Shown here: piece after piece, positions 6,818-15,000 of the stretch
Layout: each line of letters opens with the position of its first letter
Numbering within the stretch: position 1 is the stretch's first letter
Assembly: GCA_964534135.1 (NCBI GenBank)
Contig: CAZHQC010000045.1
Coordinates: 1-17,086 of the forward strand
Source: JAKLQJ01 sp964534135
GTDB taxonomy: Bacteria; Elusimicrobiota; Elusimicrobia; Elusimicrobiales; UBA9959
Direction: 5' to 3'
DNA: 17,086 nt
Position numbers and translations under genes: made by a program
The notes under the pieces: generated by a model
Databases searched by the model: none
Told to the model about the DNA's origin: nothing
The model's input: only the letters and a program-made list of their open reading frames with translations

Positions 6818-6918
6818 GCGCAAAATCGCAGAGACAAAACGCAAAGGGCGCAGAGTTTAGTGTTCTGTGGCTTTCGCGCTTACGCGCTTATGAACTTACG
6901 CGCTATAAGGTAAAAAAC
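6818..6918 (+). repeat. Short intergenic repeat tract before valS
   Basis: The 101-base gap has CGCAGAG at 6827-6833 and again at 6849-6855, around a CGCAAAGGGCG core. Three copies of a CGCGCTTA-like unit follow at 6875-6904. The CGCAAAGGGCG core recurs at 10635-10645 and a relative on the other strand at 10742-10760, so it may belong to a dispersed family. An AAGG before ATG serves as the valS ribosome binding site. Confidence 0.5.
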
Positions 6919-9621
6919 ATGCTCAGCAAAACTTATGAACCTCAAGAAATAGAGCTTAAATGGTCTGAACTTTGGCAGGAAAAAAAACTTTTCTCTTCAA
7001 AACCCGATGACTCAAAAGAATCCTTTACCATAGTTATTCCTCCGCCCAATCTAACAGGCGCTTTACATATAGGCCATGCCTTTAATAATACATTACAAGA
7101 CATTTTAATACGCTATAAAAGAATGACCGGCTATGAAACTTATTGGGTGCCCGGCACCGACCATGGCGGCATAGCCACGCAAAATGTATTGGAGAAAATT
7201 TTAAAAGCCGAAGGAAAAACAAAAAACGACTTGGGCCGTGAAAAATTTATTGAAAAAGCATGGCAATGGCGGGAAGAATGTGGCGATACCATATTAAATC
7301 AATTAAAAAAATTGGGTTGTTCAATTGATATAAGTAAAGAGAACTTACGCTTTACTATGGATGAACAGAGAGCTCAATCCGTATTTGAAGCCTTTAAAAG
7401 CCTTTGGGATAAGAAATATATTTATCGCGGTGAGAGAATGATTAATTGGTGTCCGCGCTGCGGCACAGCCTTATCCGATATTGAAGTTGAATATGAAGAG
7501 GAAAAATCCAAACTATGGCATATCCATTATCCTCTTGAAAACGGTGATAAAGGCATTATAGTGGCCACTACGCGCCCTGAAACCATGCTTGGCGATACAG
7601 CGGTAGCGGTTAATCCAAAAGATGAAAGGTACTCAGATTTTATAGGAAAAAAACTTAAACTACCTTTAACCGATAGAGTTATTCCTATAATTGAAGATAG
7701 AATGGTTGAAAAAGATTTTGGAACGGGCGCGGTCAAAATAACACCGTCTCATGATATCAATGACTTTGAAATGGGCAAAAGGCATAACTTAAAAAATATC
7801 CGTGTTATCTCATATGAAGGCCGTATTATAAATAGTCCTGAAAAATACTTGGGTAAAAGTGTGCAAGCGGCCAGAAAATTAATCCTTGAAGATTTAAAAG
7901 AAATTGGCCTTCTGGATAAAGAAGAGCCCTATAAACATTCCGTAAGTAAATGTTATAGATGCACAAATAATATAGAGCCTTTGGTTAGCGAGCAATGGTT
8001 TGTCAGTATGAAAGATATGGCTAAGCCCGCAATAAAAGCGGCTGAAGATGAAGAAATTAAATTTTATCCCCCTTCATGGAAAAAGCCCTTTATCAGCTGG
8101 ATTGAAAATATTCAAGACTGGTGCATATCAAGACAAATCTGGTGGGGCCATAGAATCCCGGTCTGGTATTGCAAAGAATGCTCTGCCAAAGGCCTTAAGT
8201 TTTCCGAAGAAGGAAATCTCTCACGAATTTCTTTTAAAAATGGCGCCGAGCCCATAGTTTCTTTTAATAAACCCGATAAATGTCCAAAATGTTCAGGGCA
8301 AAATCTTCTGCAAGATCCTGATGTTTTAGATACCTGGTTTTCATCGGCCTTATGGCCATTCTCCGTATTTAACTGGCCGGAAAAGTCCAAGGAATTGGAT
8401 TATTATTATCCCACATCCGTTTTGGTTACCGGCTATGAAATACTTTATTTATGGGTAGCCAGAATGCTTATGAGCGGCCTTGAACATATGGGAAAAGTTC
8501 CTTTTCCAAATGTTTATATCCATGGCATAGTGCGAGATAAGCATGGCAAAAAAATGTCGAAATCCCTTGGTAATGTTATTGACCCTCTTTTAATGATGGA
8601 TAAATACGGCACGGATGCTGTAAGATTTTCACTTATATTCCACGCTATCGGCGGAAAAGATATTCAATTTGCCGAAGACATAATAATTGGCGGCAGAAAT
8701 TTCATTAATAAACTTTATAATGTTTCCCGATTTTTAATGATGAGCATTAAAAAAAATGAAAAGGTCGGAGTTATCGATACCTCCAAACTTAAGTTAGCCG
8801 ATAAGTGGATATTGCATAAATATAATAAAGCTCTGTCTGATGTTTCAGTTTCAATGGATAAATTTGACGCGGCAAACGCGCTTAATGCCATTTATAGTTT
8901 TTTCTGGGATGATTTTTGCGATTGGTATATAGAACTTGCCAAGCCCAGACTTGAAACCGCGGAGAGGAGCAATGTTTTAGCCGTCTTACTGCATATATTT
9001 ACAGGTTCTTTAAAAGCAATGCATCCTTTTATTCCCTATATTACGGAAGAATTATTTCTTAATGTAAAAAAATATATACCGGCCCCGGAACCTTTTCTTA
9101 TAAACACTTTAATTGAAAAGCAAGACGAAAAATTTATTAATAAAAATGCCGAAAAAACCATGACTTCCATTATGGGTATCATCACACAAATAAGAATGTT
9201 GCGAGCGCAATTTGAAATTTCTCACGCTAAAAAAGTTAATACCGTTATAACTTCAAAAAATTCCCAAGACTTGAAAGCTCTAAAAGAAAATGCCGATTAT
9301 ATAAATCTCTTGGCTAAAGTTGAAAATCTGGAAATTATTGAAAACGGAAAAAAACCCGAAATGTCAGCTTCCGGCATAAGTGAAAGTTTTAGCATCTATA
9401 TTCCCATGGGCGGGCTGATAGATATTGAGAAAGAAAAAGAACGCCTCAATAAAGAATATGCCAAAACTGATAAAGAACTTTCCTCTTGGAATGAAAAATT
9501 AAAAAACGAAAATTTTATTAAATTCGCCCCTAAACCGGAAATTGATAAAATAAATCAAAGAAAAATAGACTCTATGGAAAAAATTGAAAAACTTAAAGTT
9601 TTATTGGAGAGTTTTAAATAA
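6919..9621 (+). CDS. valS: Valyl-tRNA synthetase ValS
   Basis: A class I aminoacyl-tRNA synthetase of 900 residues that charges tRNA-Val in the cytoplasm. The N-terminus reads PQEIELKWSELW. The HIGH signature is at residues 50-53, inside PPPNLTGALHIGH, and KMSKS is at residues 545-549 followed by LGN. The editing (CP1) domain includes ATTRPETMLGDTAVAVNP. The WCISRQIWWGHRIPVWYC motif and the DVLDTWFSSALWPFS block are typical of ValS rather than IleS. A zinc-type CPRCG and CPKCSGQ are present. The C-terminus has the ValS coiled-coil arm (from about residue 835, DIEKEKERLNKEY). Full length, no frameshift. Its TAA shares a base with the next ATG, which indicates translational coupling. Confidence 0.98.
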   Translation: MLSKTYEPQEIELKWSELWQEKKLFSSKPDDSKESFTIVIPPPNLTGALHIGHAFNNTLQDILIRYKRMTGYETYWVPGTDHGGIATQNVLEKILKAEGKTKNDLGREKFIEKAWQWREECGDTILNQLKKLGCSIDISKENLRFTMDEQRAQSVFEAFKSLWDKKYIYRGERMINWCPRCGTALSDIEVEYEEEKSKLWHIHYPLENGDKGIIVATTRPETMLGDTAVAVNPKDERYSDFIGKKLKLPLTDRVIPIIEDRMVEKDFGTGAVKITPSHDINDFEMGKRHNLKNIRVISYEGRIINSPEKYLGKSVQAARKLILEDLKEIGLLDKEEPYKHSVSKCYRCTNNIEPLVSEQWFVSMKDMAKPAIKAAEDEEIKFYPPSWKKPFISWIENIQDWCISRQIWWGHRIPVWYCKECSAKGLKFSEEGNLSRISFKNGAEPIVSFNKPDKCPKCSGQNLLQDPDVLDTWFSSALWPFSVFNWPEKSKELDYYYPTSVLVTGYEILYLWVARMLMSGLEHMGKVPFPNVYIHGIVRDKHGKKMSKSLGNVIDPLLMMDKYGTDAVRFSLIFHAIGGKDIQFAEDIIIGGRNFINKLYNVSRFLMMSIKKNEKVGVIDTSKLKLADKWILHKYNKALSDVSVSMDKFDAANALNAIYSFFWDDFCDWYIELAKPRLETAERSNVLAVLLHIFTGSLKAMHPFIPYITEELFLNVKKYIPAPEPFLINTLIEKQDEKFINKNAEKTMTSIMGIITQIRMLRAQFEISHAKKVNTVITSKNSQDLKALKENADYINLLAKVENLEIIENGKKPEMSASGISESFSIYIPMGGLIDIEKEKERLNKEYAKTDKELSSWNEKLKNENFIKFAPKPEIDKINQRKIDSMEKIEKLKVLLESFK

Positions 9622-10040
9622 TGAAATCCATAAGCGGCTTTAAAAAATTATTGCAAAAATACTGGATTCGAAAAGACAGAGAAGTTTATCTTATAAGCGG
9701 AATAATCATCGCGACCACCATAAGTGGTTTTACCACCGCTTATTGGCATTATGCCGATAGAATGGAAGTTGTCAGTAAAATAAATATAGATCTTCATATG
9801 GATATGGAAGAAGATAAAGAGTTTGACAGATTTAAAGAAGCCGCTTCTTATTCCAATACGCCACAAAAAGGCAAAGAACAATATTATAAAATAGAGGAAG
9901 AATCTGCTCTTTCTGTTCCAAAACTTTATAGGGAAGAACCCGCTCAGGAAAATGAACTTACCACCGTAGAACCTGTGGATAATGATCCGGGCCAGGAATA
10001 TTCCGAACAAGACTATCAGGATAATTATGAAGAAGATTAA
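9621..10040 (+). CDS. Hypothetical single-pass membrane protein
   Basis: A 139-residue protein that is not recognised. Its N-terminus is basic (KKLLQKYWIRKDRE) and is followed by one membrane segment at about residues 22-42. The rest is a long, strongly acidic, Gln- and Glu-rich tail ending in EDQ-type residues. By the positive-inside rule the N-terminus is cytoplasmic and the acidic tail extracytoplasmic. It starts at the valS stop (TAATG) and overlaps the next gene by 14 bases, so it is almost certainly made as part of the valS transcript. Low-complexity acid-rich composition makes homology detection hard. Confidence 0.75.
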   Translation: MKSISGFKKLLQKYWIRKDREVYLISGIIIATTISGFTTAYWHYADRMEVVSKINIDLHMDMEEDKEFDRFKEAASYSNTPQKGKEQYYKIEEESALSVPKLYREEPAQENELTTVEPVDNDPGQEYSEQDYQDNYEED

Positions 10041-10632
10041 ATTTATCTTGCTTTTAACTATTTTTCTTTTGCCCGCTTCAAGCGCGCTTGCTCAGAATAA
10101 TAATGATTTTGATTATAAAGGAACTGTTGGAGAGGAGTATAATATAGAAAAAAAAGCTGTAACCTTGGATTATTCGCAAATGGATATATATGATAGGCCT
10201 GATCTTGGCGGTATAATAATACTTTCAAAAACAAGATGGAAAAATTGGGTTGCAAGAGCTGTATATATCACCTTAATAAACTTATTGCTTATAATTCTGA
10301 TTCTAAGCTTGCCCAAGGACAGTGAGCCAAATATTATAATTTCATATCTTATATCCGGGTCAAGTTTTATTATGAGTTTTTGGGTATTTTTATGTTCAGT
10401 TCTGCTATTTAGACTTAAGGCTATTCCAAGCGCCATAATTTTCCTGCCTGTGGCTTTCCTGTTTTTTGCCGGCACCTACTTCCTTTTATTAAAAATAAAA
10501 AAATCGGATATATCCTTAACCGAACTTAAAGAATCCTTCCAAAAATTAAATAAAACAAGTAATGAAGATACGAGATTGGTCTCAGTGCCGGGCTTACCGG
10601 GAGATTGGCCCGATGAAGATTTTGTAAAATAA
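10027..10632 (+). CDS. Hypothetical membrane protein with signal peptide
   Basis: A 201-residue protein of unknown function. The start at ATG 10027 gives a classical signal peptide (MKKIKFILLLTIFLLP, predicted cut after SALA) and has AGGA upstream. A longer frame reaching back to 9982 would bury the signal and is rejected. The mature part has about 55 polar residues, then three hydrophobic segments (roughly residues 75-95, 105-125 and 130-150), then a charged tail ending GDWPDEDFVK. It is the last gene of the valS cluster, overlapping the preceding small membrane-protein gene by 14 bases; the two may act together. Confidence 0.75.
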   Translation: MKKIKFILLLTIFLLPASSALAQNNNDFDYKGTVGEEYNIEKKAVTLDYSQMDIYDRPDLGGIIILSKTRWKNWVARAVYITLINLLLIILILSLPKDSEPNIIISYLISGSSFIMSFWVFLCSVLLFRLKAIPSAIIFLPVAFLFFAGTYFLLLKIKKSDISLTELKESFQKLNKTSNEDTRLVSVPGLPGDWPDEDFVK

Positions 10633-10650
10633 AAACGCAAAGGGCGTAAA

Positions 10651-10735
10651 AAATTGTAGAGGCAGGCCCCTGTGCCTGCAAAAAAATACAATCACATAAA
10701 AACGGGCAACCACAAGAGGTTTGCCCCTACGATTT
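10651..10735. repeat. Foldback repeat between convergent genes
   Basis: Outer arms at 10651-10664 and 10722-10735 are complementary at 12 of 14 positions. Between them lie two hairpins: GCAGGC/GCCTGC (10662-10679) and GGGCAACC with GG-T-TTGCCC (10704-10726). No gene is present. It could act as a bidirectional terminator between the convergent transcripts, but no clear T-tract follows the stems, so a dispersed palindromic repeat is more likely. Confidence 0.6.
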
Positions 10736-10769
10736 GTTTCTATCTGTTGTTTCCGCGTCCTCTGCGTCC

Positions 10770-11699
10770 CTAAAATTGCAGCCAGAAACCAAATCTATGA
10801 ATATTACCTAAATCACCGAAGGGAATATAAGCATAATCCATACCAAGATCTGCAACTTTAATGCCAAACCCCAAGCTTAACCCCACTTCACTTCCAAGAT
10901 TTGACGTATCATAACCGAATTTATAACCGCCCCTAAGAGCGAAAGCGTCACGGAACCAATATTCCGTGCCTAAAGAAGGATAGAATTTTTCATCTATAAA
11001 ATATTGATTAAGTTCGGCGGTAATATTTAATCTATTGCTATATTTATGTAGCATACCTACTTTTAAATCCAAAGGAAGAGGATCGGACTCTTCTTCAAAC
11101 TTCATCTTGCTGCCGAGATTTTGCAAAACCACTGAGACATTGGTTTTCTCACTGGCATGATAAAGAATACCCGCATCAATCGCCACAGCAAAAGCCGAAC
11201 TGTCATCGATAGTTGACCTTATAAATTTAAGTGTAAACCCGCTGTCCATATTCTCTAAGATAGATTTAAAGCTATCCTTGGACGCGTAAGCGAAAGATAC
11301 GGCCATATCATTGGCCCCAAAATCACCTAAACTTCCAACTACGCCTACGGAATCAGTAAGCCCTCTTTCCTCTATGCCTGAAATGCTGAGAGCTGTTATC
11401 CCAAAGCCGAATCTATTGCCCGAAACATCTGTAGCATATGAGATATTTCCCATTTTAGAATCTTGAAGATAAGTGGTAAAACCAAAGCCAAGTTCGCTTC
11501 CCGAAAAACCCGCAAGTCCCGCCGGATTTGAAAAGACAGCTCCGGAGTCATCGGATAAAGCGCTGAAGGCTCCGCCCATCGCTATGGCGCGAGCATTCAT
11601 TGAAACTTTAAGAAAGTTTGCCGCCGTTGTTCCGGCGCCTGAAGCAAAAGCTCCTACCGGAAACATCAACACCAAAATTGAAATTATAATTTTTTTCAT
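10770..11699 (-). CDS. PorV/PorQ-family outer membrane beta-barrel protein
   Basis: A 309-residue protein with a signal peptide (MKKIIISILVLMFPVGAFA, cut near residue 19). The family N-terminal signature follows directly: GTTAANFLKVSMNARAIAMG, then GAFSALSDDSGAVFSNPAGL. The remainder is alternating beta strands rich in Gly and aromatics, ending in FGFWLQF with a terminal Phe typical of outer-membrane barrels. PorV and its relatives shuttle or anchor type IX secretion cargo, and similar FadL-like barrels are widespread in uncultured phyla. GAGG upstream supports the start. It is encoded on the same strand and just downstream of a giant protein with a FlgD-like C-terminal domain, which suggests carrier and client. 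Assignment to PorV versus PorQ or a general UPF0164 protein is not resolved. Confidence 0.88.
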   Translation of the reverse strand: MKKIIISILVLMFPVGAFASGAGTTAANFLKVSMNARAIAMGGAFSALSDDSGAVFSNPAGLAGFSGSELGFGFTTYLQDSKMGNISYATDVSGNRFGFGITALSISGIEERGLTDSVGVVGSLGDFGANDMAVSFAYASKDSFKSILENMDSGFTLKFIRSTIDDSSAFAVAIDAGILYHASEKTNVSVVLQNLGSKMKFEEESDPLPLDLKVGMLHKYSNRLNITAELNQYFIDEKFYPSLGTEYWFRDAFALRGGYKFGYDTSNLGSEVGLSLGFGIKVADLGMDYAYIPFGDLGNIHRFGFWLQF

Positions 11700-11757
11700 A
11701 TCTACCTCATTTTTGATTTACTATTAAATTTAAATATTTATCACTATCCTCTTTTGC

Positions 11758-11845
11758 TTGTAGCTGCCGCATTACTTATGCGGACTGTTTTCGTGGCGCC
11801 TATGGCGACACCGCTACATTGCGGGATAGCAATCCCGCGGCTACA
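11758..11845. repeat. Cluster of palindromic intergenic repeats
   Basis: Three hairpins lie between TGTAGC/GCTACA boundary words: CCGCAT/ATGCGG (11767-11783), GTGGCGCC with GGCGACAC (11793-11811, one mismatch) and a perfect GCGGGAT/ATCCCGC (11821-11838). The boundary word occurs at the left end and, inverted, after the second and third hairpins, as if two modules share a border. It carries no gene and resembles REP-type dispersed elements. Confidence 0.6.
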
Positions 11846-11944
11846 TCCGCTTATTTAAACCCTAAACTTATTTTATTAACACCATTTTATGCACCCGAAG
11901 TTCACACTTCCTCATATTTCCCGCGAAACTTCTTACCCAATCCA

Positions 11945-11988
11945 CTCCCGCATAAGAAATTTGTTTTCGCAAATTTCCGATGCGGGAG
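11945..11988 (-). repeat. Long hairpin downstream of the giant surface-protein gene
   Basis: Nine-base arms CTCCCGCAT/ATGCGGGAG continue into AAATTTG/CAAATTT arms, 17 of 19 positions paired overall, with a short TTTTCG loop. It lies 21 bases after the stop of the minus-strand surface-protein gene. It could end transcription or stabilise the mRNA, but it lacks the T-run of a normal intrinsic terminator. Confidence 0.55.
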
Positions 11989-12009
11989 AGCTATTCTCTG
12001 AACTCTCAA

Positions 12010-15000
12010 CTACTTTATAAGAGCCATTTTATGCGCTTTATTACCAAGTTGTTCTCCGTTTAAGTAAGTAAGCATAAAATAAACTCCGCTGGCGACTTTG
12101 GTTCCTTTATCATTCTTACCATCCCATTCGGAATAATTGGTGCTGTCAGAAGTTCTAATTATTGTTTCATCAATAGTTCTGACTTTTTCACCGGCAACAT
12201 TATAGATAACAAACTTAACATGCCCTGATTTTCCGGCAGGTAAATGATACTTTATCAAAGTTCCATCAGTTGAATGAGTGCTACTGCCCGAAAAAGCCGC
12301 AGTACCTTCAATGTTGGTAATTGTTTTGGATTTTAAGTTAAACGGATTGGGCATATTATAAACCTCAAAAGTAGAACTATTAGCCGCAACACCAGTTCCA
12401 GGTTTTGAGGTAAAGACAGCAAATTGACCGCTTTGAGAAGAACCACTCGCGCTAGGCACATAAGTTCCTCTGGGAGATATCGCGCTCATTTTGAATTTCT
12501 TTCTACTGAGAGGTGTATCAGTATCGCCGGTTCCCGCATAAGCATAATCAATACTAGCTATATCAACTGACACGGTGCCAATCATAGGATCCACGGTATA
12601 ACTACCGGGAACCTCTTTCCACTCACCGCCGGAATATTGATATATTTTTAAGGCAGCCGAATTTAAAGCTCGCTCTTTATTATATTTCAAATTAAGTGAG
12701 AAAGGTTTATTAGGCTGAGCATTTGTCAGATCCATATCATAAACTTCTGAAGCCATAAGATCTGTAATAGCGCTTTCAAACGACATTTCTCCTTTCTCGG
12801 TTTTAACTGTTTTAACCGAAGGCAAAGCGCTGAAAAAGCCGCCGACCAAGTCGGAATAATCAGCCGTGCTGGAAGACGTTGTAACGGCGCCCGGATCAAG
12901 TTCAATGCCGGTATATTCTTCTTGCTCACTGTCCATATAAACTTCTCCTCCGGCAATAGCGGCGGATTGTATATATTGGTCCGTATTGGCTTTACTCACT
13001 TTGTCATAAACCAAATACTTACTCATCTTATTGGAACCATCTCCCGCCGTTACATAAAGCGTATAATAACGGTCACTGGAAACAGTAAATTGCCCGAGAT
13101 AACTATGATTAGGTCCGGGTCTAAGAACCAAATTTACTGCAGTTGTTGAGGAATAGGTTACACCATTATTATAAGTACAAACCGGAGTAGTTACCAATTC
13201 TTTCGGACTTCTTATAATAACATCCATCTTATAATCGGAACTGGCGGATTTTCTTATTTTTAAAATAATTTGCGGCGGCACATCTTTAAGAACTATATCA
13301 CCCATAACAGTACTGCCTTCAACAGCCGTGACTTCCATAGGTTCCGGAAGTTTACCCGTATAGAAAGCAGACACTTTATATATATGCCCCGGTATAACTC
13401 CTGTAATTTCAAAATCTCCATTATCATCAGTCTGAGCTTCCATCTTGGGAATATATGAAGTAGGCTCAGCAACATTCCATGTTTCATCATAAGCAACGAT
13501 ACTAATACCAGCCTTTGTCGCGGGAGAAGGGAATTTTTTAAGATAGACCCTACCGGTAATTACAGACTCTGATGGCAACATGACAAAAGCCAAATCGTCA
13601 ATTGTCTGATCTCCGGCTAAACTCATTTTATCTCCGATTTTAACATAACCGTTTTTTGATACCGTTACTTTAATTGTGCCAGGAGGAACATTCGCGAACG
13701 AAAATGCTCCCGATGAATCCGTTTTGGTAAATTTCTCAATAGTTCTATGTTTCAAATAAACCATGACATTTTCTATCGGAGTATCTATGACTGTAGTGGT
13801 TCCGACTGTAACTGAACTCATAACAATTCCGGAAACAGTACCAACCGGTAAATCCTGCGCGTCAAAATCAAAAAGAGGATAGTTTGAATCGGCCGGCAAG
13901 ACTATATCTTTTGCCACAGGCGGATAATTTGGATTGGCAAATACAGCCGTATAATTACCCGGAGGCAAACCCCATATCAAATATTGATTGGGATAAGCGT
14001 CAAAAGAGGCTTCAACCGTGGCTGAACTCTTATTTGTAATTCCGGTCCAAAAACCCTCAAAAGCTGTTACATCCACAGGAAGCGCATGAGAAAAACCTCT
14101 CAAATCTCCAGCTGTATCATAAAGCATGATAACAGGTATAAGCGGGAATAATTCATTCTCAAAGTTAGCGAATATTCTTTCATAATCGGGCGCTGTAAAT
14201 ATTCTATCTCCGATTAACTCTCCGCCAATTTGTTCCTGCCCAACCATACCACCCTCTAGAATCACTATGTCAATCGGTTGATCTTTAGTACCCATATTCG
14301 GATTCTCATCATCTTTCTTTATACCTTTATTTTTTGTACGACCTATAAAGTTAGCGAATTGCTGATAACTCTCCACACGTCCCTCATCTCCTTCATCTCC
14401 ACCCGGATCATAATTTGATCCAAGAGTAAGATAAAAATCATACTGGCCGGGCTCCATGGAAATTGTTTCCCAACCAGTCGTGGTGCTATAAGCAATGGAA
14501 TATTGGGGCTTATCAAAGAAAAGCTCTGTTACTAATTTTTGATTCATTTGAGAACCTGATTCCACAGCTATAACTGCATAATGCCAAGTAGGCGTAGAGA
14601 TAGTAGGTAAACTGAATATCTGAGGTTTAACAAAAAGACCATCCGTAAGCTGAAGTTTAACCTCGGTAATATTATCTTGAGTTACGGTCACACCATCAAG
14701 TTCAAGAGGGGGCCATATAAAGTCATCGCCTCTGGGTCTGATCGAAAGATTATATACGCCGGGAGCAATATTTGGAAAATAAAATTCACCATATTCATCC
14801 AAGCCGGTGCCATCACGAACATCAACAGTTACACCATCAAGGTCGATATCCATCCAATAACCGCTGTCATTATTGCTCCACATAGGCTTAAAGTTATTGC
14901 CATTGGGGAATTTTACTACGCCTCTCAACCCACCGGAACGAACCAATGTAAAGTCCATTCTCACAGTATCGGTAGAAGTAAAGTCAGCCCTATCGTCGAA

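Noticed and set aside
9982..10026. A longer start for the 201-residue membrane protein
   Set aside because: It would place 15 residues in front of a classical signal peptide; ATG 10027 has a ribosome binding site and a good signal sequence.
11945..11988. Intrinsic terminator of the surface-protein gene
   Set aside because: The stem is strong, but the downstream minus-strand sequence is not T-rich, so it is listed as a hairpin repeat only.
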